A stretch of 64,000 nt of DNA, taken from assembly GCA_021201335.1 (NCBI GenBank), contig JAJQFD010000042.1, forward strand, positions 62,001 to 126,000, written 5' to 3'. The notes beneath the pieces were generated by a model, which was not told the DNA's origin, ran no database searches, and was given only the letters and a program-made list of their open reading frames with translations. Positions within the stretch are counted from its first letter, which is position 1. Every line of letters starts with the position of its first letter. This document shows, piece after piece, positions 1 to 9,684 of this stretch. A program made the translations under genes and the position numbers. Origin of the DNA: Bacteroides sp. GTDB lineage: Bacteria > Bacteroidota > Bacteroidia > Bacteroidales > Bacteroidaceae.

Positions 1-1268
1 AATAATAAACCTTCTGTATTTTCTGACGGATTCCTATCCACAAAACCATCCGGATTTTTACCTGTATAATCTTTGAAGAAATAAGTATCTATTTCCATAG
101 TTTCTGCTGAGCCGTCGACGGTTATGTTATTGTCTAATTTATTAACTGTAGCTTTACCGGTAGTGTAACTATCAAGCTTCCAATATCCAATCAGATTTGG
201 AGAATCTTCAGGTACACCGTACATATTGTTTTTTAATTGTTCGACACTTCTGGCCTCTCCCCACAAACGTACCTGTGAATAGCGATAATGAGTTGTTCTA
301 TTCATACCGTTTCCACCAGTTCTGTTTTCTCCGGCTAACCTAATTCCCTGATTAGCAAAGAACTTCACAGTTGGATGTAACTCCGGAGCATCAATACTAT
401 AATCAGCCTCTCCATTCACATATACTGTAACCTTTTTATTAGCTGAAACAATAGCTACATGATGCCATACATCCGGAGTAAAACCGATTTTTCCGACTCC
501 TCTAGCGGCAAACTGGATTCGTCCATTTAGACAATTTGCGGGCGGATTGCTTCCGGCATCTCCCAAACGAAGCATAAAACCACACTGGATATTGTGATTA
601 CCATTGGTGAAATTAAAACCAACTGCCGATGCTAACCATGTAGGAATACCAGGGAAAGCACTACCATTAAATAAAGTTTCAAAAGTCCAGTTCTCAAACT
701 CATAATCATCCCCCAACGGAAGCTTAAGTGTACAATATTTCTGGAATTGAGGTACATCTGCCATGGGAACCGGCTGAGCTGCATAAAAATAAGTGGAAGA
801 TGCTTCCAGAACAGCCAGGTCATTATTAAGTGATCTTACTGATAAAGGCAAAACATAGATAAAACCAGATTTATTTTCATCAGGAATCAGGGCTTTCAAA
901 TTGACTTTTACAGGTTCACCAGCCACATGCCCGGCAGGAATAGTCACTTTATTACTCACAATGGTATACCGCTCATTATCCATAAGCTGGTAGGAAGTTC
1001 CATAAGCTTGATTATAGGCTTCCAAGGCATCCGCTTTCACAAAGACTTCTACATCCAAATCATGATCAAGAGCCTTGGCCAAACGTGGAGTAACAGTTAC
1101 CTGTGTACCTTCATCAGGGATTACAAACAAAGTTGTTTTTTCAAGACCGATTGCTTCGTTTAAAAAAATCCTATTATCAATCGGACCTTCGGCATCATTA
1201 CATGCAACCAGTACCATGCATGCAACCAAAGCAAATAATATATATTTTATATTCATTCTAGTTTTCAT
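1..1268 (-). CDS. DUF1735 and LamG domain lipoprotein (partial, C-terminus off left edge)
   Basis: The reading frame starts at 1268 (a second in-frame ATG lies at 1256) and is still open at base 1, so about 420 residues are visible. The N-terminus carries a lipoprotein signal ending in LVAC-N. Residues about 30-165 resemble DUF1735 (the N-terminal domain of BT3987-type proteins), and residues about 170-370 look like a LamG/concanavalin-like jelly roll with the typical WHHVAIV and VYVNGEADY strands. It is the last visible gene of the SusC/SusD operon, 28 bases after the GH18-like gene. In this family such proteins sit on the outer surface and bind or cleave glycans; a catalytic domain could follow beyond the edge. 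Function as a surface glycan-binding protein is inferred from domain and position. Confidence 0.85.
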   Translation of the reverse strand, partial: MKTRMNIKYILFALVACMVLVACNDAEGPIDNRIFLNEAIGLEKTTLFVIPDEGTQVTVTPRLAKALDHDLDVEVFVKADALEAYNQAYGTSYQLMDNERYTIVSNKVTIPAGHVAGEPVKVNLKALIPDENKSGFIYVLPLSVRSLNNDLAVLEASSTYFYAAQPVPMADVPQFQKYCTLKLPLGDDYEFENWTFETLFNGSAFPGIPTWLASAVGFNFTNGNHNIQCGFMLRLGDAGSNPPANCLNGRIQFAARGVGKIGFTPDVWHHVAIVSANKKVTVYVNGEADYSIDAPELHPTVKFFANQGIRLAGENRTGGNGMNRTTHYRYSQVRLWGEARSVEQLKNNMYGVPEDSPNLIGYWKLDSYTTGKATVNKLDNNITVDGSAETMEIDTYFFKDYTGKNPDGFVDRNPSENTEGLL

Positions 1269-1296
1269 AACTTCAGATTATAAATTTAATAATAAA

Positions 1297-2424
1297 TTAC
1301 TCCTGGGGAGGATGTACAGTTCTGATCGCTGCTCTGGTCCATGGGTAAAATCCACTTTTATTGGCTACCACATATTCCATTTCAATATGATAAGAACCAT
1401 AACCACCCTTCTTTAAAACTTCCCCGTTATATACAGGTTTCCATTGAGCAAAGCCTTCAAGCCTGCTGGTTGTTGTGCGATTGCCTTCTTCATCATATTG
1501 ATAAAACGTTCCACCCCCAGTGGGAGAATAAGATTCGAAGTTAGCGGTGACAAAGTATTTTTTGGTTATTTCTGCTGCAGAAAGATGACCTTCGGCTACC
1601 TTGATTAGTCGTTCCAGTCTTGTATTTAAAGAACTCTCAGTGCTTGTTGAGTAAACCTGATCAATAAAGTAGTCAAAATAGGGAGTGGACTTACCCGGCA
1701 TATTGTACAGCTCTCCATCAATTACCAATAATTTATCGGTTCCTGATTTTGGCCCCATATATTTACCCAGTTCATCCACCATGATATGGAAGTTTTCATT
1801 ATCGGCCAGTTCCAATTTACATCCGGCACCGCCATATTGTGGTTCAAAATCTATATCAAATTCATCATAACCAGCAAGGAAAATACTATCTTTCAGTGCA
1901 CGGGCGTATTTTCGGATCGCTTCTTCCTGCCTGGCTCTGATTTGCGGGTCAGGTGAATTCCATGTATCGACCGTATTCCAATCTTTCTCCCAGCCATACA
2001 GCCTTTCTTTTTCTTCGTAATCGGAAGATGAATTCATAATACCGGTTCCTACCCAACCAGTTATTACAGTAGCAACCACCTTGGTCCCTTTTACTTTCTG
2101 AACATGCTCCATGTCAACCCTTTTATTTTCAGTCACTGTACTCGGTAGCCATGGACCCCATACTGAAATCAAATGTAAACTGTCAGGTAGACCTATCATT
2201 GAAGTTTTAAGACTCACGCCACTTCCAGACCAGAAACCATACCAGCCAAACGCCATGTCATAATCTGTTTCTGCTTTCCATCTCCTCAGGTTCTCGTAAT
2301 ATTCATCACTTTTACCATCTCCTTTCTCAAATACCTTCGCCTCCATTTCTGTCCAGTCGTCACACGACACAAAACAGGTGAAGCATATAAATATACTTAA
2401 GCTTATGAATAATATATTTTTCAT
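1297..2424 (-). CDS. GH18-family (BT1044-like) lipoprotein, putative endo-beta-N-acetylglucosaminidase or glycan-binding protein
   Basis: A 375-residue protein with a lipoprotein signal (FTCFVSC-DD). Residues about 186-195 read YDEFDIDFEP, which fits the GH18 catalytic signature DxxDxDxE with the acid glutamate present. The length and the partner genes fit the chitinase_18/BT1044-like group found in Bacteroides N-glycan loci. Family members hydrolyse the chitobiose core of N-glycans, and some relatives only bind glycan; because the signature is intact, activity is plausible. It lies 55 bases after SusD in the same operon and would be exported to the cell surface. Confidence 0.85.
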   Translation of the reverse strand: MKNILFISLSIFICFTCFVSCDDWTEMEAKVFEKGDGKSDEYYENLRRWKAETDYDMAFGWYGFWSGSGVSLKTSMIGLPDSLHLISVWGPWLPSTVTENKRVDMEHVQKVKGTKVVATVITGWVGTGIMNSSSDYEEKERLYGWEKDWNTVDTWNSPDPQIRARQEEAIRKYARALKDSIFLAGYDEFDIDFEPQYGGAGCKLELADNENFHIMVDELGKYMGPKSGTDKLLVIDGELYNMPGKSTPYFDYFIDQVYSTSTESSLNTRLERLIKVAEGHLSAAEITKKYFVTANFESYSPTGGGTFYQYDEEGNRTTTSRLEGFAQWKPVYNGEVLKKGGYGSYHIEMEYVVANKSGFYPWTRAAIRTVHPPQE

Positions 2425-2479
2425 TGTTCGTTTTTCGGTTTATGTAATTAACTACAATTCTATTTCCTAAGCAGGTATC

Positions 2480-4081
2480 TTACCATGCCGGTTTATCAGT
2501 CTTCACATCCCACCAGAGTTTTGTGCCAAATCTATCGGCACCACCAAGCAATTGGACCGCCTTTGCATAATTTTCCGGACTACTTTCCGCCTCACTTGGA
2601 GGAAAGAGAAGCCGTGAGGGACCTACCAAATCCAATCCGGACTCCAAACTCTTATTATTGATTGTAGGATAAAAACGAGGGTATCCTGTTCTACGTTGTT
2701 CAGACCATGCTTCTGTTCCTAAAGGATAAAGTGCAATCCATTTTTGAGTAATTATCTTTTCTAATTTTTGCTTATCACCATCTTTATCATCCCACGCAAT
2801 TGTTACCGAATAAGGTGTTGCCGGTGAATAACTCAATGCGGCATCTCCTCTCGCATCTACATGGTTTGTTGGCACTAAGGTAGAATTACTGTAATAATCA
2901 GCTGCGTCAGCTGCTGATAGTCCATTCTGAGCAAATGATAAGGCAATACCTTCTTCATATAACCCTTGAGCCGTACCTCCGGCAGCCCACTTATTGAGTG
3001 CCATTTCGGCTCTTAAGAAAGCTACTTCCGAAGCGCTTAACCACATCAATTTATCTGTATTTTTCACATTTGGCAAGGAATATCTATCGCGCCATGTAAG
3101 TTGTGAATTGGCACTCAATCGCAGACCAGCATATACAGATCCCGAAACGGATGGTTTGAAATAAGCACTCCGACGGGGGTCATTGTAGCTGTTCATATAG
3201 GTAACAATTTCTGCTCCGGCAACCACATCCAGGTAATCTTCAACAAGCCATCTGAGCGGATTTTGGTCTCCCGTACCCGTTAATTCAATCGCAGCATTAT
3301 CACTATTCGATGTGATTACGCCATAAGGATGCGAGATGGCAGCTTCTGCATACTCTTGTGCTTTGGCCGGATTGACGTATGAGATACGCATAGCCATACG
3401 CAATTTTAGGGAATTGGCAAACTTCACCCATTTCGACATATCACCACCATAAAGCAAATCATATTGTGCGAATGATCTGTCTCCAGGAGCAGATGTAGCA
3501 AACAGAGTTAATTCTTTAATTGCATCATCCAGATCCGCGAACATGGCCATATAAGCATCTTCCTGAGAATCATAAGCGGTAGTTAGTCCACTGCTCTTAC
3601 CCATTTCGCTATATGGAATAGGACCTTGCATATCCGTCAAACGTTGCATAGCGGCTATACGTAGAACTTGTGCCCATGCATAGTTCATTCCTTCACCGTT
3701 ACTCATATTCTTTATATCAATCCAACTGCCGTAAATACCCGTCATGGTCGTTTCGAAAGGTGAATTAATCCATGCATTGGAAGGGTTATAGTAAATGAAT
3801 GAAGTTGACCAACCTTTATCGTATGCTTGTGCCGAAGCAAAGTAACGGCCATAACCACCACCCAGGAGGTTTTCATTCATCTGATATTTATTTTTCACGG
3901 CCGGAATAACCTGAGTCTGCATATCTTTTAGCAAAAGCCCATAGGCAACTGCATTTGGAAGATCAGTTGGCTCATCCCAGAGTCTGTTATAGTCTCCAAA
4001 ATTGTCTGTACAAGCGGATGGAATTACCATTACAGCTATAGCCAGAACCATTAATCGTATATTATTTATATAATTTCTCAT
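2480..4081 (-). CDS. SusD/RagB-family nutrient-binding outer membrane lipoprotein
   Basis: A 533-residue lipoprotein (signal ends MVIPSAC-TDNF). It has the SusD-like helical organisation and a C-terminal region with EIAFLRAE-like and WWDVKTDKP features of the SusD/RagB group (SusD-like_2 type). It starts 23 bases after SusC, the normal tandem order, and should form the lid over the SusC barrel that captures glycan. The GH18, GH20 and sulfatase genes around it suggest host N-acetylated glycans as ligand; this is inference. Confidence 0.93.
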   Translation of the reverse strand: MRNYINNIRLMVLAIAVMVIPSACTDNFGDYNRLWDEPTDLPNAVAYGLLLKDMQTQVIPAVKNKYQMNENLLGGGYGRYFASAQAYDKGWSTSFIYYNPSNAWINSPFETTMTGIYGSWIDIKNMSNGEGMNYAWAQVLRIAAMQRLTDMQGPIPYSEMGKSSGLTTAYDSQEDAYMAMFADLDDAIKELTLFATSAPGDRSFAQYDLLYGGDMSKWVKFANSLKLRMAMRISYVNPAKAQEYAEAAISHPYGVITSNSDNAAIELTGTGDQNPLRWLVEDYLDVVAGAEIVTYMNSYNDPRRSAYFKPSVSGSVYAGLRLSANSQLTWRDRYSLPNVKNTDKLMWLSASEVAFLRAEMALNKWAAGGTAQGLYEEGIALSFAQNGLSAADAADYYSNSTLVPTNHVDARGDAALSYSPATPYSVTIAWDDKDGDKQKLEKIITQKWIALYPLGTEAWSEQRRTGYPRFYPTINNKSLESGLDLVGPSRLLFPPSEAESSPENYAKAVQLLGGADRFGTKLWWDVKTDKPAW

Positions 4082-4104
4082 AACTTGTATCGTTTTTGAG
4101 CAGA

Positions 4105-7100
4105 TTAAACCTTAACTTGTATATTAAAACCAACACTTCTAAGACTTGGCTGCATGAAGTAGTCAATACCCTGAAGGAAAGTTCCCGTAGAAGCAGCCAG
4201 TTCTGGATCGAATGGAGCTTTACAATAAATCATAAAGAGATTACGTCCTACAAGGGAGGTTGTAAGTTGGATCCTGTTGTTGAACCACTTTGCCGGGAAT
4301 TTATAGCCTAAACTAAGTTCTTGTAAGCGCACATTATCTGCATCATAAATATATTTCGACATTACCTGTCCCATACCTATCGTTTCATACCATGTCTGAG
4401 CATCAAGAATACCATTATTAACCGGTATACCACCTGCATCACGGGCATCTGCTGAAGTTTTGGATACTCCCAGTCCATCTAGATAAGCTTGTGTGGGTGA
4501 AGCAACTATACCACCAAGGCGGGCAGTTACCAGGACGCCCAGATTAAATCCTTTCCAGGAGAAGTCATTGCGGAAGCCAAAATTCCATTTTGGCAACACT
4601 GAACCCACTTTTTTCTCTGTGGCTTCAATTACTACATTATCTGTACCAGGAGTTACCATCAGGTATCCATTTTCGTCGAGAGCCAAGTCGTTCTTCGTCC
4701 AAAGATCACCCATGGTTCCACCTTTCTTCAGGATAAATTCGAGATTACTCATTCCACCACCTGAATATCTGTCCAAACTATAATATTGATCCGTCTCAGT
4801 ATCATAATAGTTATCCATCAGTTCAATAATCTTATTCTTATTATGACTGGCAGTCAGACTTGAACTCCATCCGAAGTCACCCCATTTATTATCATAAGAG
4901 AGAGTAAGTTCCAGACCTTTATTTTCCACATTACCTGATTGCAAGTACATTTTTGCCCAACCTGATGAAGCAGAAGTAGGAATAAGGAATGTCTGGTTCT
5001 TGGTATTAGAACGATAATAAGTAGCATCCACTGATAACGTATTATTCAAGAATCTGGCAGTAAGCCCTATTTCCCAGGAGTTTGTTTTCTCCGGTTTGAG
5101 GTTACTGAGTGGCCGAATCTTATCTTTACTCCAATCATTCAATGCAGGAACATATTTCAGGGTAGAAATCGAAATATTTCTGGGTATTGCACTACCTACT
5201 GAAGCCCATGAACCTCTCACCTTCAGGAAGTTAATGAACTCAGGAAGTTTCACCATCTCATGTATAAGTCCCGAAAGACCAATAGATGGATAAAAGAATG
5301 AACTGTTATCTGTAAATGCAAGTTGTGAAGCCCAGTCGCTACGTCCGGTAGCAGAAAGGTAAATCATGTCTTTCCAACCTAATTCTACACTTCCGAATAC
5401 CGACTGAGTTTGTTCACGCCAACGAGATTGTATCATACTTGCACTAGACCCGAAGGGATCAACCTCCATTAGTGAGAAGAAGTTAGGTATCGTTTTCAGC
5501 GGACCACGAGCACCAGAAGCACTAAATTGTACGTCAAAGATACTTGCACCCACGTTAGCAAACAAGGAGACATCGCCCCAACGTTTATTGGCAGTACCAA
5601 TAATATCCGCATAACGTTGGCTATCTTCCTCCTTCTGGCTTGCATAGTAACCATTATTGCTTGCCGCAAACAAGTTATCAGTTGTTGCATACAGTTTTCG
5701 ATAGAAGTCTCCGACAGTCATATCTACTCTGGCACGTCCTGCAACACTTAACCAGTCGTTTATCTTATAATTGAGATTTGCATTAGCCATGATACGTTTG
5801 CGATCATTTCCTTGTATGTTGCGATTCATCTGCCAGAGCGGATTTTGCATATCAAGTGCTCCAAGACCCCATTTCCAGTTTTGCTCCATGATATCCGTAG
5901 CCGGATTATAAATTTCAAAAAGTCTAAGGTCTTCCACACTTTCTCCACGTGGATATGTGTAAAGAGAAGTAAGCGGGTTGTAATATCTACCCGAACTTAA
6001 CATGTTTTTGTCTTCCTGCTCTACATAAGTAAATCCTACATCCAAAGTCATTTTATCCTGCAGGAAGGAAGTTGTATTTCTGAAAGTAAAGGTATTTTTA
6101 TCAAAAGTGTTATTATCAAGAAGCCCTTCAGCTGTTACATTCGAAACGGATATGTACGTTTGGTTTTTTTCATTACCTACTGATAAACTAGCTGATGTCT
6201 GTATATTGACAGCCGTATTGAAAAAATCCTTTGGATTATAACCCGTGCTTTTTTCCAGTTTCGGGCCCCAGCTGGCATACGAACCCGGCATATTTCCATA
6301 TCTATTCTGGAATTCGGGCATCATCATTGGATTAGAGAACGTAGTCTGATTTGAAATAGTTATTTGTGGTTTACCAGCTACTCCTTTTTTAGTTGTAATA
6401 ATGATAGCACCATTCGCTGCCGATGAACCGTAGAGAGCCGCCGCCGAAGGACCTGTAAGAACCGTCATACTCTCAATATCATCCGGGTTAAGATCAGAAA
6501 TTCCTTCGCCGCGCGGCTGCACATTATATTCGTTGTTATTTTCAAGGCTACCGTTATTAACATTCATCATCGGAACACCGTCAATTACATAGAAAGCATT
6601 GTTATCTTTTGTGATTGACTTTGTACCACGCATAACGACACGTGTAGCACCACCAATACCTGTAGCCGATGAGTTAATATTTACTCCAGCTACTTTACCT
6701 GATAATGAATTAATAAGGTTGGCATCTTTTACAGTATTCAGATCATCTGCTGAGACTTTCTGAACATTGTAACTCAATGCTTTTTCGGCTCTTTTAATAC
6801 CTAAAGCTGTTACTACAACTTCATCCAGAATAATATTACTTTCTTCAAGTGTAATATTAAATACTGTTCTGCCTCCTGTAGCAACTTCTTGTGTTTTATA
6901 GCCTACATAGGAAATAACAATTATATCTCCTTCATTTACGTTTAAGGTATAATTACCATCAATATTTGTCAATACCCCGTTGGTAGTTCCTTTCACAACC
7001 ACACTTACACCAATGAGAGTCTCTCCCGTTTTATCTACAACGGTGCCGGATATTGTTTTTGACTGTTGCACCACATTCACACCTTTGGGGGAAAGAATGA

Positions 7101-7449
7101 TATGGTTGCCTTCCATAGAATAAGTTATACCAGTTCCATCAAGCAGTTCAGACAACAATGTATTCACCGGTTTACTGACTGCGTCAACAGAAAGTTTCTG
7201 TTTACTTTCCACCTTATTATTGTAAATAAACAGATAATCAGTCTGAGCCTCAATTTCAGTCAGGATTTTATCCAACTGAACATTTTCCATTTTTAGGGAT
7301 ACTCTTGCTGTTTGGGAGTAAGAACTTTCTGCATACATAAACTGTATGCTACATAGTAATAGAAGAAATACTATTCTCATGATTCTAAAGAATTGCTTAA
7401 CCACATGATATTTTTCGTGAAAAATATCGGGCAAATCATTGTTTTTCAT
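4105..7449 (-). CDS. SusC/RagA-family TonB-linked outer membrane protein with STN domain
   Basis: 1114 residues. After an extended signal region (a second in-frame ATG at 7380 precedes the hydrophobic core) come an STN domain (about 48-118), a CarboxypepD_reg-like domain (about 130-215), the plug (about 225-355, with the TGPSAAALYGSSAANGAI segment typical of SusC) and the beta-barrel to the C-terminus. The STN domain is the part that talks to a FecR-type anti-sigma factor, and a sigma/FecR pair lies directly upstream, so the locus is probably switched on by its imported glycan. The 155-base gap before it separates it from fecR. Confidence 0.95.
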   Translation of the reverse strand: MKNNDLPDIFHEKYHVVKQFFRIMRIVFLLLLCSIQFMYAESSYSQTARVSLKMENVQLDKILTEIEAQTDYLFIYNNKVESKQKLSVDAVSKPVNTLLSELLDGTGITYSMEGNHIILSPKGVNVVQQSKTISGTVVDKTGETLIGVSVVVKGTTNGVLTNIDGNYTLNVNEGDIIVISYVGYKTQEVATGGRTVFNITLEESNIILDEVVVTALGIKRAEKALSYNVQKVSADDLNTVKDANLINSLSGKVAGVNINSSATGIGGATRVVMRGTKSITKDNNAFYVIDGVPMMNVNNGSLENNNEYNVQPRGEGISDLNPDDIESMTVLTGPSAAALYGSSAANGAIIITTKKGVAGKPQITISNQTTFSNPMMMPEFQNRYGNMPGSYASWGPKLEKSTGYNPKDFFNTAVNIQTSASLSVGNEKNQTYISVSNVTAEGLLDNNTFDKNTFTFRNTTSFLQDKMTLDVGFTYVEQEDKNMLSSGRYYNPLTSLYTYPRGESVEDLRLFEIYNPATDIMEQNWKWGLGALDMQNPLWQMNRNIQGNDRKRIMANANLNYKINDWLSVAGRARVDMTVGDFYRKLYATTDNLFAASNNGYYASQKEEDSQRYADIIGTANKRWGDVSLFANVGASIFDVQFSASGARGPLKTIPNFFSLMEVDPFGSSASMIQSRWREQTQSVFGSVELGWKDMIYLSATGRSDWASQLAFTDNSSFFYPSIGLSGLIHEMVKLPEFINFLKVRGSWASVGSAIPRNISISTLKYVPALNDWSKDKIRPLSNLKPEKTNSWEIGLTARFLNNTLSVDATYYRSNTKNQTFLIPTSASSGWAKMYLQSGNVENKGLELTLSYDNKWGDFGWSSSLTASHNKNKIIELMDNYYDTETDQYYSLDRYSGGGMSNLEFILKKGGTMGDLWTKNDLALDENGYLMVTPGTDNVVIEATEKKVGSVLPKWNFGFRNDFSWKGFNLGVLVTARLGGIVASPTQAYLDGLGVSKTSADARDAGGIPVNNGILDAQTWYETIGMGQVMSKYIYDADNVRLQELSLGYKFPAKWFNNRIQLTTSLVGRNLFMIYCKAPFDPELAASTGTFLQGIDYFMQPSLRSVGFNIQVKV

Positions 7450-7604
7450 AAATTTGTAATGTTAGTAAAGTTAATACGGCTTTTCCTGTATTGATTTTCA
7501 CGAATGCCAAAGAATGTTGCAGCATTTTTTGGCATTTTTTTTATTTACATTTCACTTCTTCATATGCATTGTTTTTTTGATTACCTCCAGCTTTAATAAG
7601 TTTG

Positions 7605-8563
7605 TCATTCGATATATATTATATTACTCTCAGTGTCTCTGCGATAGTTAAAACGAAGATCTTTTTGTAGAACTCTCAATGCATAATCCATTCCGTCTAC
7701 CAATCTAAATTTACCTGTATAGGAATATTTTTGAACAACATCATTCTTAATAACGATCTCTATACCATAGCTTTTTTCAAATTCTTTCATGATCTCAGCA
7801 AACGGACAGTTAACAAAAGAAACTAATCCTTCTTTCCAACGGTAAGAACTGTAATCCGTAAGAGATGCTTTGTGTAATTTTCCATCAGCCAGATAAGCTT
7901 TGGAACCTGAAGATAAAGTGAGGGTTTGATTGGGGTCTTTCGCCAAAGAGACTTGTATAGCACCATCCATTAAAGCGGCTTCAAAAAGGTCGTTCTCAGA
8001 ATAGGATAATACATCAAATTTAGTACCCACCACACGAATTTTTCCTTTATTCGTTTCAACAATAAAAGGTATTTCGTCTACATGACTTACTTCAAAATAA
8101 GCCTGTCCATCCAACTTGATATATCGTTCTTTATCATTAAACGAAACCGGATATTGAATCGTGGTACGGGCATTTAACCAGGCATTGGTTCCATCCGGGA
8201 GCATTATATTAATCCGTTGTCCTGCTGGAACTGATATAGTTTGCATAGCCGTGAACTTGCTATCAACCGATTTGTCTACAAAAAAATAAGTTACTAAAAA
8301 TACGATAGCAGCGACTGATGCTATCTTCATGAATTCTCTCAATAGGATAATGCCACGCTTCGGTGCCTTGTTTTTTTCTTGAGAGCTAGAAGCTCCTGAA
8401 GATCCTTCTCATCCATGTGTAATGTTAACGAATCGAAAAGTCTACGTTGTTCAAAGAATAAACGTTTATTCTCAGGGCTGCTTTCTACCCAGGCTTTGAC
8501 AAGCATTTCTTCTTCGGATGTTGCTTTCCCTTCAAAAAAATTATATAATATTCTCTGATCCAT
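7605..8563 (-). pseudogene. FecR-family anti-sigma factor, split by a frame change at an A7 run
   Basis: Two reading frames, 8563-8339 (74 residues) and 8342-7605 (245 residues, only a TTG start), together give a normal FecR of about 319 residues. The first has the cytoplasmic FecR N-domain (MDQRILYNFFEGKAT...), the second the transmembrane segment (ASVAAIVFLVTYFF), the FecR domain and the C-terminal DUF4974-type domain. The switch needs a -1 change and falls at a run of seven A (T7 on the plus strand at 8371-8377), after which the second frame reads KAPKRGIILLREF into the membrane helix. This could be a sequencing indel, a true mutation or slippage during expression. If real and unrescued, STN signalling to the adjacent sigma factor would be broken. 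Confidence 0.85.
8371..8377 (-). other. A7 run where fecR changes frame
   Basis: Seven A on the coding strand followed by C. Frame 0 runs into TGA at 8341-8339; the -1 frame continues through the membrane helix of FecR. The run allows slippage by polymerase or ribosome and is also a typical indel error site. Confidence 0.7.
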
Positions 8564-8712
8564 ATCTTGTTAATTACTATTTCATTCAGTTTGTAATCCT
8601 GCCCTTTATACCTAAAACACATAAAAATCTCTACCCCCTAGTAGAAATTTAAAATATTTTAGGGCAATTAAAACTTTTCTTCTAACGGATGAAAAAGAAA
8701 CTAAAAAATAAA

Positions 8713-9294
8713 TCAGGAAGGGATCTTGGTTATTATAATAAGGAGAATATAAACCAGATAGTCTTTTAAATGTTTACGCAAAATTTTGAGAGCTTTCGCA
8801 ATATGGAATTCTACACCTTTGGTAGAAATATTCATTTCTTCAGCTATCTGCTTATAGGTTTTATCTTGATAACGACTTGCAAGAAATGCGGTAAGTGTTT
8901 TTTCCGGCATTGCAGCTAGTGCCTGATTCAGTAAAGTTTGAAGTTCTTCAGAAAACATTTCATTAGGATCACATGCTTCGAGGGTATTGACGCGCATGTC
9001 CATCTCCCATTTGGAGTAATCAGATATCTTTTTTAATATATTTTCCTGAAGCTGCGTATTCCGAAGGTGATTTAAACATTTGTTCTTGATACTGGTCAGG
9101 ATATACGCCCTTATATTAAAGCTTTCCCCGAAAGACTCTCTTTCAACCCAGCAAGCCATAAAAGAATCTGTCACAAAATCTTCAGAAACAGGCATATCCC
9201 TAACATAACTATAAGCAAATCGCACAAATTTTTGATAATTCTCATTATAAAAATCATTGAATGCCTTTAAATGGAATGTACTGTTCTGAATCAT
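8713..9294 (-). CDS. RNA polymerase ECF-type sigma factor (Bacteroidetes FecI-like)
   Basis: 193 residues with region 2 at about 15-85 (FNDFYNENYQKFVRFAYSYV, then DFVTDSFMACW) and region 4 at about 125-180, including the helix-turn-helix YKQIAEEMNISTKGVEFHIA. It precedes the fecR gene by 149 bases and the SusC with STN domain, the standard order of a trans-envelope sigma/anti-sigma system controlling a polysaccharide locus. Expected target is the susC promoter region. The C-terminal hydrophobic tail (LVYILLIIITKIPS) is slightly unusual. Confidence 0.92.
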   Translation of the reverse strand: MIQNSTFHLKAFNDFYNENYQKFVRFAYSYVRDMPVSEDFVTDSFMACWVERESFGESFNIRAYILTSIKNKCLNHLRNTQLQENILKKISDYSKWEMDMRVNTLEACDPNEMFSEELQTLLNQALAAMPEKTLTAFLASRYQDKTYKQIAEEMNISTKGVEFHIAKALKILRKHLKDYLVYILLIIITKIPS

Positions 9295-9684
9295 ATAAAT
9301 TAATATACAAGCTTTTTGAAGGATTAATTTTAATTTGATTTCTCAAAATGCACAAATTTGATTCTGGATTAAGTTTACTTGTCTTCCCGTAAAACCCCTA
9401 ATCAGGAATATAGTAATGGTAAGCAGATGCATTCAGGAATCATTGTGTGCATATTGGCGATATCAATCATTACATAATATAAGCTAAGGTAATACAACAA
9501 AACGGGAAAGCAACAAAAAAATAATAAAAATGTCACAAAACAACTGAACGGTTATTAAATCTGGAATATCTCCAATATACAAAATGAAAGAAACTCATAA
9601 ATGCACATATTCACAAAGAAGATGTTCTTTTACCAGACAACTTCTTTGTGAATAATTCAATTTATGTGTATCTCCTGAAAGCTT
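9295..9684. other. Gap between sigma gene and GH20
   Basis: A 390-base gap with no gene. It holds the hairpin at 9611-9652 and should hold the sigma promoter near 9300-9380, but I cannot fix its boxes. Confidence 0.5.
9611..9652 (-). terminator. Hairpin downstream of GH20
   Basis: TTCACAAAGAAG at 9610-9621 pairs with CTTCTTTGTGAA at 9641-9652 over a 19-base loop, 33 bases past the GH20 stop. No clear U-run follows on the minus strand, so it may be a weak terminator or a 3' stability element. Confidence 0.5.

Noticed and set aside
1075..1416. 113-codon plus-strand frame across the GH18/DUF1735 junction
   Set aside because: Overlaps two clear genes antisense; composition looks like reverse complement of lipoprotein signal region.
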